Assembly: GCF_024055725.1 (NCBI RefSeq) | Contig: NZ_JAMXMX010000001.1 | Location: forward strand, 310,001-374,000 | Length of the DNA: 64,000 nt | Direction of reading: 5' to 3' | Source: Actinoallomurus spadix | Lineage (GTDB): Bacteria > Actinomycetota > Actinomycetes > Streptosporangiales > Streptosporangiaceae | Shown here: positions 54,133 through 63,061 of the stretch, piece by piece | Position numbering within the stretch: position 1 is the stretch's first letter | Layout: every line of letters begins with the position of its first letter | The notes under the pieces: generated by a model | What the model saw: only the letters and a program-made list of their open reading frames with translations | The model's database searches: none | What the model was told of the DNA's origin: nothing | Made by a program: the position numbers and the translations under genes

Positions 54133-55980
54133 TCAGGCGTTCGTGATCTTCAGGCCGCCAGGCGTGGTCGGGGAGGTGGCGTGTTCGCGGACGGCCCGGG
54201 CCAAATCGTCCGGGTGGGTCAGCTGCGGGTGGTGGCCCGCGCCGGGGATGGTCGTCACGGTGACCCGGGGAAGCGTGTCCACCAGGGCTCGCCCTTCGGG
54301 GGTAAGCGGATCGTCCGAGCCCACGATGATGTGCACGCGTCCTGGGTACCGTCGCAGCGTGGCCTGGAGCTCCTCACGCCATCGCGGCTGCGCGGTGGCG
54401 GCCAGGAGCCGGGCGGCCGTGGTGGCCGCCGCGCCGCGGCGCAGATCGGTCACGCTCGAGCGGAGCGCGGTCGCGGGCGCCGTGCCCCCGGTGAGCCGGT
54501 CGGTCAGCGCTTCGGGGGTGACGCGGCTCAGGTACCAGCGGGTCAGCGGCGTCCAGCGGGCCGGGCGGGCGGGGCGTGCCTGCAGGAAGAACGGTGCTAC
54601 GAGGGTGAGCCGCTCGACCGTGCCGGGATGGGCGGCGGCGGCTTCGACGGCGGCCGCGGCGCCGATGGAGTGGCCTACCAGGTGGCGGGCGCCGGTCTCG
54701 GTCACCAGCGCGGTGAGCCAGGCCGGCCAGTCGCCGTGGTGTCCCGCGCTCATTCCCAGCCCGGGCAGGTCGACGGCGCGGGCGTGGTCCATGGCCGTGA
54801 TGACCGGCGCCCAGGTGTCGGCGTTGACCGGGAGGCCCGGGAGCACCACCGTGGGTGTGCCCGGTTCGCCGAGTTCGAAGGTCCGTACGCCGCCGGTCGT
54901 GATGAATCGGCGGTCGCCGGTGGGGGCGTCTCCGAAGCGGTGCGCGGCCAGGTGGTCGGCCCAGCGGTGGATCGTCGGGGCGGTGTCCGGCATGGTCAGC
55001 CCGTGGCGGGCGGCGAAGGCGTGCGCCGAGGTGGTGGGGTAGCGGTCTTCGGACAGGAATGTCAGGGTCTCCGGGTCGGCCTTGGTGAGTCGTGGTGGCA
55101 GGCGCTTGAGCAGGGCCACCGGGATCCGTGCGCGGGGTGTTGTGACCCGGTAGTGCTCGGCGACGAGGGCGAGCAGGGAGGGCAGGGCGGGGGTGTCGTC
55201 GTCCAGCAGCCAGTACGCGGTGTGCTCGGCGTCGTCGTCCAGTGGGAGGAGGGTCATGAACCGGGCGAGGTGGTCGACGGCGATGACGGGTACGAACGTC
55301 CGCGCGTTGCCGGGTACCGCTGCGAGGGAGCCGTGCCAGAGGTCCTTCAGCGTGGAGGCGAGCCCGAGGTACTGGTCGGACTCGCCGGTGGCGCTGTCGC
55401 CGATGACGCTGGCGGGGTTGACGATGGACCAGGGGACGTTCAGCCGGTTCGCCTCCGCCTGGAAGACGGCGTCCGCTTCGACCTTCGACGCCTCGTACGC
55501 GCCGAGGGCCTGGTAGGTCTCCCGTCTGCGCTGTTCGTTCCATGGGGCGGGGTCCTGTCCGCCCACGCGGTATCCCGAGACGTGGACGAGGCGGCGCAGG
55601 TGTGGCAGCCGGGCCGCGAAGGCGACGATCGCGCGGACGCTGTCGACGTTGGCGTGGCGGGCCTCGTCCGCCGACATCCCGAAGCGGTAGGCGCCGGCGC
55701 AGTTGTAGATCTCGGTGACGTCCTGGTGGTCGCCTTGGATCAGTGCGGGGTCGGTGAAGTCGGTGCGGAGGTCGGCCGGGGTCGTGTCGTGTCCGTGCTC
55801 GTGCAGCCATCGGGTGAGCCGCCGGTGGGAGGCGGGGTTCCGGGTGGCCGTGCTCACCCGGACGCCGGCGCGGCCGAGCGCGAGGACCAGGTGGCGTCCG
55901 ATGAAGCCGGTCGCGCCGAAGACCAGCGCGTGCCGGTCCGCGGCGTTCGTGTTCGGCGTGTTCGTGTTCACGGCGTTCAT
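54133..55980 (-). CDS. Extended SDR epimerase/reductase fused to an alpha/beta hydrolase
   Basis: 615 residues. Residues ~15-345 are an extended short-chain dehydrogenase: VFGATGFIGRHLVLAL, an atypical HVSGYRVGG Ser region, and Tyr-Lys in YEASKVEAD. Residues ~365-600 are an alpha/beta hydrolase: VVLPGLPVNADTW, nucleophile Ser in VGHSIGAAAAV, His in GAGHHPQLTHP. A reductase acting on a carbonyl or glycosyl substrate followed by hydrolysis in one chain is unusual. The start overlaps the upstream TetR gene (ATGA). The TetR likely represses it. Confidence 0.9.
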   Translation of the reverse strand: MNAVNTNTPNTNAADRHALVFGATGFIGRHLVLALGRAGVRVSTATRNPASHRRLTRWLHEHGHDTTPADLRTDFTDPALIQGDHQDVTEIYNCAGAYRFGMSADEARHANVDSVRAIVAFAARLPHLRRLVHVSGYRVGGQDPAPWNEQRRRETYQALGAYEASKVEADAVFQAEANRLNVPWSIVNPASVIGDSATGESDQYLGLASTLKDLWHGSLAAVPGNARTFVPVIAVDHLARFMTLLPLDDDAEHTAYWLLDDDTPALPSLLALVAEHYRVTTPRARIPVALLKRLPPRLTKADPETLTFLSEDRYPTTSAHAFAARHGLTMPDTAPTIHRWADHLAAHRFGDAPTGDRRFITTGGVRTFELGEPGTPTVVLPGLPVNADTWAPVITAMDHARAVDLPGLGMSAGHHGDWPAWLTALVTETGARHLVGHSIGAAAAVEAAAAHPGTVERLTLVAPFFLQARPARPARWTPLTRWYLSRVTPEALTDRLTGGTAPATALRSSVTDLRRGAAATTAARLLAATAQPRWREELQATLRRYPGRVHIIVGSDDPLTPEGRALVDTLPRVTVTTIPGAGHHPQLTHPDDLARAVREHATSPTTPGGLKITNA

Positions 55981-56570
55981 GACGCGGCCTTAGTGCTCTG
56001 GTCGAGGAGGGTGGCGAGGGTCTCGGCGGCGCAGCGCAGTGGTTCGGCCGAGCGCTGGGCGCGCGACACGATCATCGCGCCCTCGACCATGCTGACGGCG
56101 GCCGTCGCCGTGGAGCGGGCGGCGGGGCGTGGCCGGCCGTGGGCGACCAGGTACTCGGTCAGGGGCGCGATCCAGGACTCGAAGGCGTCCGCGCAGGCGT
56201 CCCGGAGCCGCTGACTGTGCGTTCCCATCTCGAGGGTCACCACGGAGACGGGGCATCCGAGTGTGAAGTCGCTGTCGGTGAGCATTCCGGCGAGCACGTC
56301 GATGACGTGGCGGACGACCTCGCCCGGTGTCGCCGACGGTAGTGCGGAGTCGCTGAGGAGGGTGCCGAAGCGGGCGGCGGCGAGTCCGACGGCCTGCTCT
56401 CCGAGGGCCTCCTTGCCCTGGGGGAAGTGGAAGTACAGCGATCCTTTAGGCGCGCCGGCGTGTTCGACCACGGCGTTGAGCCCTGTGCCGCTGTATCCGT
56501 GGCGCTGGATGAGTTCGAGCATCGATTCGACCAGCCGTGCGCTGGTCTCGGCTCCCTTGGTTCCGGCCAT
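55977..56570 (-). CDS. TetR family regulator of the SDR-hydrolase operon
   Basis: 197 residues. The helix-turn-helix is at ~15-60 (SMLELIQRHGYSGTGLNAVV, then APKGSLYFHFPQGKEALG), close to the AcrR/QacR-like TetR group. It is coupled to the SDR-hydrolase gene by a 4-bp overlap. Its promoter contains TAGACCAGTCTA (56581-56592). It likely also acts at the AhpD-like promoter (53498), which has the same half-sites. Confidence 0.92.
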   Translation of the reverse strand: MAGTKGAETSARLVESMLELIQRHGYSGTGLNAVVEHAGAPKGSLYFHFPQGKEALGEQAVGLAAARFGTLLSDSALPSATPGEVVRHVIDVLAGMLTDSDFTLGCPVSVVTLEMGTHSQRLRDACADAFESWIAPLTEYLVAHGRPRPAARSTATAAVSMVEGAMIVSRAQRSAEPLRCAAETLATLLDQSTKAAS

Positions 56571-56580
56571 GCGGCGATAA

Positions 56581-56592
56581 TAGACCAGTCTA
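56581..56592. promoter_or_regulatory. TetR operator (TAGAC-N2-GTCTA)
   Basis: TAGACCAGTCTA is a perfect palindrome 10 bp before the TetR ATG, an autoregulatory position. The half-sites recur with wider spacing at 53498-53516. Confidence 0.7.
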
Positions 56593-56647
56593 CATATTTT
56601 GTGGCCGCCGGCCGGGCACGGAGGGCCTGTGCGTGGGCCGGGACGGG

Positions 56648-56995
56648 TTACAGCGCGGCGACCGCCTCGTCGACCGTGGGGTAGGAGGTGAAGACGTCGT
56701 GGAGCCCGACGATGCCGAAGACGCGGTTCAGGTCGGGGTTGAGGCCGACCAGCGCGAGGGGGGCCTTGCTCGCCTGCGCGCGGTGGTACGCGGTGACCAG
56801 CACGGTGATGCCGGTGGAGTCGCAGTAGGTCAGGTCGGTCAGGTCGATGATGACGCCTTCGGCGGCGAAGGCGGTCTCCTGCAGGGCCTGCCGGAGGTGC
56901 GCGGCGGTGTAGTAGTCGAGCTCGCCCGTGACGGTGACCACGGTCGGGCCGGCCGGGTGGGCGTGGGTGGTGGCGGTCAGGACGCGGTCGGTCAC
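56648..56995 (-). CDS. STAS-domain anti-sigma factor antagonist
   Basis: 115 residues. The fold follows RsbV/SpoIIAA-like proteins, with TVVTVTGELDYYTAAHLRQA and the phosphorylatable Ser in TYCDSTGITVLV. When unphosphorylated it would bind an RsbW-like kinase and release a sigma factor. The start overlaps the end of the small gene upstream. It is transcribed away from the large sensor gene, across about 350 bp. Confidence 0.9.
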   Translation of the reverse strand: MTDRVLTATTHAHPAGPTVVTVTGELDYYTAAHLRQALQETAFAAEGVIIDLTDLTYCDSTGITVLVTAYHRAQASKAPLALVGLNPDLNRVFGIVGLHDVFTSYPTVDEAVAAL

Positions 56996-57174
56996 CGGTT
57001 CTCCTGTACGGGGACGGTGGTGGGACGGTCGGGCACGGAGAGGGCCAGCAGGGCGGTGATGCGGTTCAGGGCGCCGTCGTCGACGTTCAGGGCCTGGTAG
57101 CGGTGGACCGCGGCCGGTCGCCGCCGCTCGTCGGTGTCGCGGTCGCGCGACGCCGTGGCGGGTGCGGTGTCCAT
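56992..57174 (-). CDS. Small hypothetical protein in the partner-switching island
   Basis: 60 residues with an AGGAGAG site before the ATG. The sequence is charged at the start (RDRDTDERRRPAAVHRY) and moderately helical after it. It matches no family I recognise. Its end overlaps the STAS start by ATGA, so the two are translationally coupled. It may be a small partner of the STAS protein. Confidence 0.65.
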   Translation of the reverse strand: MDTAPATASRDRDTDERRRPAAVHRYQALNVDDGALNRITALLALSVPDRPTTVPVQENR

Positions 57175-57345
57175 CGGTGTCGCTCTCCTACCTGTGTGAA
57201 TGCGTCCCGGGCAGAAGATCCGGACGAAACGGCCGGGGGTTGGTTGGCCTATCCTACGGAAGCCGCCGGAGTGTCCCCCGCCTCAGGTCCCGGCGGGGGC
57301 TGTGGCAGGATCCGCCGGCACGGGGTCGTGGCGAGGGAGAAGGCG

Positions 57346-60300
57346 ATGAGCGATGGGGGGCCCACCGGGCCGGTGGAGGACGCCGGGTCCGGGCCCGTGG
57401 CGGCGGGGGCCGACGTGTTCTTCGTCGACGGGGAGGTCGGGCGGGATCTGGCCGTGGTGGATTGGGCGGCGACGCCGCTCGGTCCGCCGGAGGGCTGGCC
57501 GCAGAGTCTGCGGACCGCGGTCAGCATCCTGTTGTCGTCGCGGTTCTCGATGTGGATGGCGTGGGGTCCGGAGCTGACGTTCTTCTGTAACGCGGCCTAC
57601 CGGCGGGACACGCTGGGCCGTAAGTACCCCTGGGCGCTGGGCCGGCCGGCGCATGAGGTGTGGGCGGAGATCTGGGACGACATCGGCCCGCGGATCGGCA
57701 CGGTGCTGACCACGGGGGAGGCGACCTGGGACGAGGCGCTGCTGCTGTTCCTGGAGCGTTCGGGGTACCCGGAGGAGAGTTACCACACGTTCTCCTACAG
57801 TCCGCTGCGTGACGACGCGGGTGCGGTGGTGGGCATGCTGTGCGTGGTCAGTGAGGAGACCGAGCGGGTCATCGGCGAGCGCCGCATGGCGACGCTGCGT
57901 GATCTGGGCTCGGATCCGAGTGTGGTCCGCACCGAGCAGGAGATGCTGGCGTTCGCCGGCCGTCAGCTCGGGGGGAACCTGCGGGATCTGCCGTTCACGC
58001 TGGTGTACCTGTTCGGCGATGAGGGGTCCGCGCGGTTGGCGGCGGCGACGGGGATCGGGGCCGGGCATCCGGCCGCGCCGGCGACGGTTCCGGTCGATGA
58101 CGCGGGTGGTGTGTGGCCGGCGGCGGCGCTGGCGCGGGGGGAGTCGGCGCTGGTGGCCCTCGATGGTGCCCCGTTCACCGGGCTGCCGGCCGGGGGCTGG
58201 CCGGAGCCGCCGGCGCACGCGCTGGTGGTGCCGCTGCTGCAGCAGGGCAGCGCGCCGTACGGTTTCCTGGTCGCCGCGTTGAACCGGTACCGTCCGCTGG
58301 ACGAGGGTTATCGGGGGTTCATCGAGCTGGCCGCCGGGCATGTCGCGGCGGGTATCGCCAGTGCCCGTAGCTATCAGGCGCAGCAGCGGCGGGCGGAGGA
58401 GCTGGCCGAGCTCGACCGTGCGAAGACGGCGTTCTTCTCCAACATCAGTCATGAGTTCCGTACCCCGCTGACACTGATCATGGGTCCGGTCGACGAGCTG
58501 CGCGGCAGGCTGGGTGCCGCCGACCCGCAGGTCCGTGAGGAGCTGGAGGTCATCCGGCGTAACGGGTTGCGGCTGGGCAAGCTGGTCAACACGCTCTTGG
58601 ACTTCTCGCGTATCGAGGCGGGCCGGATGCGGGCCCGGTACGAGCCGGTGGACCTGGCGGCGGTGACCGCCGAGCTGGCGAGTGTGTTCCGTTCCGCGAT
58701 CGAGAAGGCGGGGCTGGACTTCACGGTGGACTGTGTCCCGCTGCCCGAGCCGGTGTACGTGGACCGGAGCATGTGGGAGAAGGTGGTCTTCAATCTGCTG
58801 AGCAACGCGCTGAAGTTCACCTTCGACGGTTCGATCCGGGTGCGGGTGGGCGTGGAGGACGATCACGCGGTCGTCATGGTCGCCGATACGGGGATCGGCG
58901 TGCCCGCCCAGGAGATCCCGCGGCTGTTCGAGCGTTTCCACCGGATCGAGAAGGCCCGTTCGCGGTCGAACGAGGGCAGCGGTATCGGGCTGGCGCTGGT
59001 CAGGGAGCTGGTCGGCCTGCACGGCGGCACGATCGGCGCGGCCTCCGCCGAGGGCCGGGGTACCACGTTCACCGTGCGGCTGCCGTTCGGGCACGCTCAT
59101 CTGCCGTCCGACGCCCTCATCGCCGGGGACGCGACGGCGACGGTGCCGGCCACCGCCGACCCGTTCCTCCACGAGGCTCTGCGCTGGCTGCCCTCGGACT
59201 CGCGGGACGACGGCGCGGCGCCGCCGGCCTCCGAGGAGGTCGGGCACGGCACCGGTGAGGAGACGGCGGGCGGGCTGCCGGGCCGTGGCATGCCGGCGCG
59301 GGTGCTGGTCGCCGACGACAACGCCGACATGCGGGAGTACCTCACGCGTCTGCTGCGCGGCGCCGGGCACGAGGTCACCGCGGTCGAGGACGGGCAGGCC
59401 GCGCTGGAGGCCGCGCGGGCCGACGCCCCGGACCTGGTCGTCAGTGACGTGATGATGCCGCGCCTGGACGGGCTGCAGCTGGTCGCCGCGCTGCGTGAGG
59501 ATCCACGGACCGCGAGCGTCCCGGTGCTGCTGTTGTCCGCGCGTGCGGGGCAGGAGGCCTCGATCGAGGGTCTGGAGGCCGGCGCGGACGACTATCTGGT
59601 CAAGCCGTTCTCCGCGGCGGAGCTGCTGGCGCGGGTGCGGGCGAACGTCGAGCTGGCCCGCCTGCGCAACCATCACGCCCGCTGGCGTACGGCCCTGGTC
59701 GAGTCTTTGCAGGAGGCGTTCTTCGTCTGCGACGAGCAGGGCGCCGTCGTGGAGATCAACGCGGCGTTCACCGAGATCCTGGGGTTCGATGCCGAGGGCC
59801 TGCCGTACGCGCCGATCCACCCGTGGTGGCCCGACGCGGAGGACGATCCGGAGGCCCACCGGCTGGTGGCGGAGGCGTTCGCGGGGGTGGTGTCGGAGGA
59901 GCGCGGCATCTACACGGTGCCGGTGACGCACCGGGACGGGCACCGGATGTGGATCAGTGTCGCGTTCAACCAGGTTCAGGACCTCGACACCGGGCAGCGC
60001 GCGACCGTGGGCACCTTCCGTGACGTCACGGCCGAGCACTATGCCATTCAGCGGGAGACGGCGGTGGCGGCGCTGAGCCTGCGCCTGTCGCAGGCGGCGA
60101 GCCTCGATCAGGCGCTGACCGGTGCGCTGGAGGAGGTGCGGGCGCTCTGGCGTGCCGGCCGTGCCCTGGCCGTCGTCTTCCCGGGCGCGGGTGGCGCGCC
60201 GGTGGTGACCGCGACGGGCGGGGACGTCGCCTGGGAGGCGCTGACGGAGCAGCATCGGGCCGCGCTGGCGGGGCTGCGGGAGGGCCCGTCCCTGGCGCCG

Positions 60301-61557
60301 GCGACGAACGCCGCCGGTACGGCCGCGGGTGTCGGCCTCGAGCACCCGCATGGCCCGATGGTGCTGTGGCTGGACCTGGACGGTCACCGCCCGTTCACCG
60401 GCCAGGATCAGACGCTGTTGTCGCTGCTGGCCGGTCACCTCGCGCAGGGCCTGGTCCGCGCGCACCAGATCGACCAGCAGCGGGAGACCGCGATCGCCCT
60501 GCAGCGTTCCATCCTCGGCCCGGCCGACCTGCCGGAGGGGTTCGCGGTCCGCTACGAGCCCGCGGCTCGTCCCCTGGAGGTCGGTGGTGACTGGTACGAC
60601 ACGGTGCCGCTGCAGGACGGGCGGATCGGCATCGTCGTCGGTGACTGTGTCGGGCGTGGCCTGCAGGCCGCGACGGTCATGGGGCAGCTGCGCAGCGCCT
60701 GCCGGGCGCTGCTGCTGCAGGATCCCCAGCCCGATCAGGTCCTCACCGCGCTGGACCATTTCGCCGCCGGGGTCCCCGGCGCGATGTGCACGACCGTGTT
60801 CTGCGGGATCCTCGACCCGCAGACCGGTCACCTGGCCTACTCCAGCGCCGGGCATCCGCCCGGCATCGTCGTGTACCCCGACGGCGCGCTGCACCTGCTC
60901 GAGGGCGGCCGGTCCGCGCCCCTGGCCGTGCGTCCCGGCAGCGCGCGGCCGTACGCCGGGCATGTCCTGCCGGCCCGCGCGACGCTGCTGCTGTACACCG
61001 ACGGTCTGGTGGAACGCCGCCGCCGGCCGTTGACCGAGGGCATCGGCATGGCCGGTGAGGCGGTGCAGGAGGGCCGGGACACCGGGATCGACGTGCTGGC
61101 CAGTCAGGTGATGACGCGGCTGGCGCCCGCCGGGGGGTATGACGATGACGTCGCCCTGTTGCTGTACCGGCATCCGGCTCCGCTGGAGATGACCTTCCCC
61201 GCGGAGGCGACGCAGTTGGCGCCGGTCCGCAGGGCGCTGCGCAGCTGGCTCACCAAGTGCGACCTGCCGCCGCAGATGGTGCAGAACGTGCTGGTCGCCG
61301 CGGGTGAGGCGTGCGCGAACGCGATCGAGCACGGTCACCGTGACGCGCCCGGTGACGTCGTGTACATGCGTGCCGAGGCGCTGGTGGATCGGATGCGCCT
61401 GACCATCACCGACAGCGGCCGCTGGAAGACTCCCGAACCCGAGGCCAACGCCCATCGTGGCCGCGGGTTCGCCTTGATGCGCGCCATGATGCAGCACGTC
61501 ACCGTCACCCCCGGCCCCGACGGCACCACCGTCGACATGCAGACCAGGATCGCCTGA
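57346..61557 (+). CDS. Hybrid sensor kinase/receiver with SpoIIE phosphatase and RsbW-like anti-sigma kinase
   Basis: 1,403 residues from the ATG at 57346, with GAGGGAGAAGG upstream. Domain order: PAS (~15-170), GAF (~180-345), HisKA with the His in NISHEFRTPL (~369), HATPase (~480-590, NLLSNALKF and DTGIGVP), REC with the phospho-acceptor Asp in VVSDVMMPR (~702), PAS (~785-900), GAF (~905-1040), SpoIIE PP2C (~1050-1265, GDWYD and SAGHPPG), then an RsbW-like HATPase (~1280-1400, GEACANAIEHGH). The stop overlaps the STAS start (TGATG). It senses signals, phosphorylates or dephosphorylates STAS proteins and so frees a sigma factor. No membrane helices are present. Confidence 0.95.
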   Translation: MSDGGPTGPVEDAGSGPVAAGADVFFVDGEVGRDLAVVDWAATPLGPPEGWPQSLRTAVSILLSSRFSMWMAWGPELTFFCNAAYRRDTLGRKYPWALGRPAHEVWAEIWDDIGPRIGTVLTTGEATWDEALLLFLERSGYPEESYHTFSYSPLRDDAGAVVGMLCVVSEETERVIGERRMATLRDLGSDPSVVRTEQEMLAFAGRQLGGNLRDLPFTLVYLFGDEGSARLAAATGIGAGHPAAPATVPVDDAGGVWPAAALARGESALVALDGAPFTGLPAGGWPEPPAHALVVPLLQQGSAPYGFLVAALNRYRPLDEGYRGFIELAAGHVAAGIASARSYQAQQRRAEELAELDRAKTAFFSNISHEFRTPLTLIMGPVDELRGRLGAADPQVREELEVIRRNGLRLGKLVNTLLDFSRIEAGRMRARYEPVDLAAVTAELASVFRSAIEKAGLDFTVDCVPLPEPVYVDRSMWEKVVFNLLSNALKFTFDGSIRVRVGVEDDHAVVMVADTGIGVPAQEIPRLFERFHRIEKARSRSNEGSGIGLALVRELVGLHGGTIGAASAEGRGTTFTVRLPFGHAHLPSDALIAGDATATVPATADPFLHEALRWLPSDSRDDGAAPPASEEVGHGTGEETAGGLPGRGMPARVLVADDNADMREYLTRLLRGAGHEVTAVEDGQAALEAARADAPDLVVSDVMMPRLDGLQLVAALREDPRTASVPVLLLSARAGQEASIEGLEAGADDYLVKPFSAAELLARVRANVELARLRNHHARWRTALVESLQEAFFVCDEQGAVVEINAAFTEILGFDAEGLPYAPIHPWWPDAEDDPEAHRLVAEAFAGVVSEERGIYTVPVTHRDGHRMWISVAFNQVQDLDTGQRATVGTFRDVTAEHYAIQRETAVAALSLRLSQAASLDQALTGALEEVRALWRAGRALAVVFPGAGGAPVVTATGGDVAWEALTEQHRAALAGLREGPSLAPATNAAGTAAGVGLEHPHGPMVLWLDLDGHRPFTGQDQTLLSLLAGHLAQGLVRAHQIDQQRETAIALQRSILGPADLPEGFAVRYEPAARPLEVGGDWYDTVPLQDGRIGIVVGDCVGRGLQAATVMGQLRSACRALLLQDPQPDQVLTALDHFAAGVPGAMCTTVFCGILDPQTGHLAYSSAGHPPGIVVYPDGALHLLEGGRSAPLAVRPGSARPYAGHVLPARATLLLYTDGLVERRRRPLTEGIGMAGEAVQEGRDTGIDVLASQVMTRLAPAGGYDDDVALLLYRHPAPLEMTFPAEATQLAPVRRALRSWLTKCDLPPQMVQNVLVAAGEACANAIEHGHRDAPGDVVYMRAEALVDRMRLTITDSGRWKTPEPEANAHRGRGFALMRAMMQHVTVTPGPDGTTVDMQTRIA

Positions 61558-61886
61558 TGACAACCCCGCTGACCTTGACCCCGGCCCGTCGAGCGGACGG
61601 CACGCCCGTCCTGAACGCCGCCGGTGAGATCGACATGAGCAACAGCGCCGATCTCGCCAGTGCCGTGACGTCCGCGCTGGGGGACTCGGGAGGGCCGCTG
61701 ATCGTGGATCTGACCGAGGTGGAGTACCTCGACAGTGCGGGGCTGAGCATCCTGCTGTCCTACGCCGACCGTATCGAGGTGATCGCGACGCCGCTGCTCG
61801 GGCCGGTCCTGACGATCTGCGGGCTCACCGACCTGACGACGGTCCGGGGCCTGGACCCGGCGGACCCGGCGGACCCGGCGTCCTGA
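61557..61886 (+). CDS. STAS-domain anti-sigma factor antagonist, coupled to the sensor
   Basis: 109 residues, starting on the last base of the sensor stop. VLNAAGEIDMSNSADLASAV and the Ser in YLDSAGLSILLS mark an RsbV-like fold. It ends in a short DPADPADPA repeat. It is the likely substrate of the phosphatase and kinase domains encoded just upstream. Together with the upstream STAS protein it gives this island two antagonists. Confidence 0.92.
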   Translation: MTTPLTLTPARRADGTPVLNAAGEIDMSNSADLASAVTSALGDSGGPLIVDLTEVEYLDSAGLSILLSYADRIEVIATPLLGPVLTICGLTDLTTVRGLDPADPADPAS

Positions 61887-61919
61887 GCCGGTCCCGCGCC
61901 GGGTGGGCGGCCCGCCGGC

Positions 61920-62951
61920 TTACGCGCGCAGGTCCAGGGAGATGTGGGGGGACAGGGCGCGCAGGAACTCGGGCGCGTCGAAGATCTCGCCGGCGGAGGC
62001 GACACCGGTCGCCCTGGTCCGTCCCGTGAGGATCCGGTCGACGGCCTCGACGACGAGGGGCGCGGTGACGGCGTAGATGTCGCGGCCTCGTGCCACGGCG
62101 CGCCGTTCCCGGCCGCCGGAGCGTACGACGACGTCGACGAGGAAGGTCTGCGCGGATCGTCCCTGCTCGTCGACCGCGGCGGGTGCGGGCGTGTCGGGGT
62201 CGGCGATGTCCTTGGCGGCCTCGACGGTCATGTAGGTGCGCACGTCGGGGATGGGCAGGTGGCTGGGGATGGTGACGACGTCGGCCATGGAGAACTCCCC
62301 GATGACGGCGCGGGGGCCCATCGGGCCGGGGAAGGGCCATTCCAGGGTGGGCGGGTCGTCGTGGCGGTACTCCAGCCGCCCGCCTGCGTAACGGACGCGA
62401 CGGCCGTCGCGCCGCCGCCGGGAGACGGTGCCGGAGGCGCGCGTCCCGGCGGTGGGGTGCCAGCCGCTCAGCCCGTAGGCGATGTGGGCCTCGTCGGCCG
62501 TCGTCCAGTCGCCCATCGCGGCGGTGGCCAGCAGGTCACCGAGGCCGCCGTAGAAGGCCATCGCGGGGACGATCACGGCTCCGGCGGCGCGGGCGCGGTC
62601 GGTGAAGTGCGCGAAGGTGTCGGCGTTGGCCTCGATCTCGGCCGCCACGTCGACGTAGGGGATTGCGGCGCGCAGGGCCGCCTCGATCACGGGTGCGGCC
62701 GTGTCGGCGAACGGCCCGGCGCAGTTGATGACGGCCGCCGCGCCGGCCAGGGCGCGGTCGAGGGAGGCGGGGTCGCCGACCGACGCGGGGCGGTACTCCA
62801 GTCCGTCCTCCGCTTCGGCCAGTGTCTTCAGCTGGAGGGCGTCGCGGCCGGACAGAACCGGGACGAACCCGCGTTCCCGTAGCCGCGTCACCACGAATCG
62901 CCCGGTGTGCCCGTACGCGCCGAACACCGTCACCGTGGGCCCTGCTCCCAT
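61920..62951 (-). CDS. Saccharopine dehydrogenase-like NAD(P)-binding protein
   Basis: 343 residues from the ATG at 62951, with GGGAGAG upstream. The Rossmann domain opens TVTVFGAYGHTGRFVVTRL, followed by AAAVINCAGPFADTAAPVIE and YVDVAAEIE, as in trans-acting enoyl reductase/saccharopine dehydrogenase-like proteins. No membrane helix is evident. Function is unknown; members include enoyl reductases of polyketide lipids. It is divergent from the GlxA-type regulator, which may control it. Confidence 0.88.
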   Translation of the reverse strand: MGAGPTVTVFGAYGHTGRFVVTRLRERGFVPVLSGRDALQLKTLAEAEDGLEYRPASVGDPASLDRALAGAAAVINCAGPFADTAAPVIEAALRAAIPYVDVAAEIEANADTFAHFTDRARAAGAVIVPAMAFYGGLGDLLATAAMGDWTTADEAHIAYGLSGWHPTAGTRASGTVSRRRRDGRRVRYAGGRLEYRHDDPPTLEWPFPGPMGPRAVIGEFSMADVVTIPSHLPIPDVRTYMTVEAAKDIADPDTPAPAAVDEQGRSAQTFLVDVVVRSGGRERRAVARGRDIYAVTAPLVVEAVDRILTGRTRATGVASAGEIFDAPEFLRALSPHISLDLRA

Positions 62952-63026
62952 GATCTCTCCCGTACGCGGATGGTCCTTTGTGGTCTGGTGTGGACATCCT
63001 GGCGGGGACGGGCGTCTCCCCACGAG

Positions 63027-63061
63027 TGTCCGGAACGCCATCACCCGTACAATTCCGGACA
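63027..63061. promoter_or_regulatory. 9-bp inverted repeat abutting the GlxA regulator start
   Basis: TGTCCGGAA and TTCCGGACA are exact complements across 17 nt; the second arm overlaps the A of the ATG at 63061. It lies between the divergent dehydrogenase and regulator genes and may be an autoregulatory site. Confidence 0.65.

Noticed and set aside
57283-61563. A 1,426-codon open frame on the - strand over the sensor gene
   Set aside because: The + strand frame has PAS, kinase, receiver and phosphatase motifs in the right order; the antisense has only Arg/Gln/His-rich sequence.
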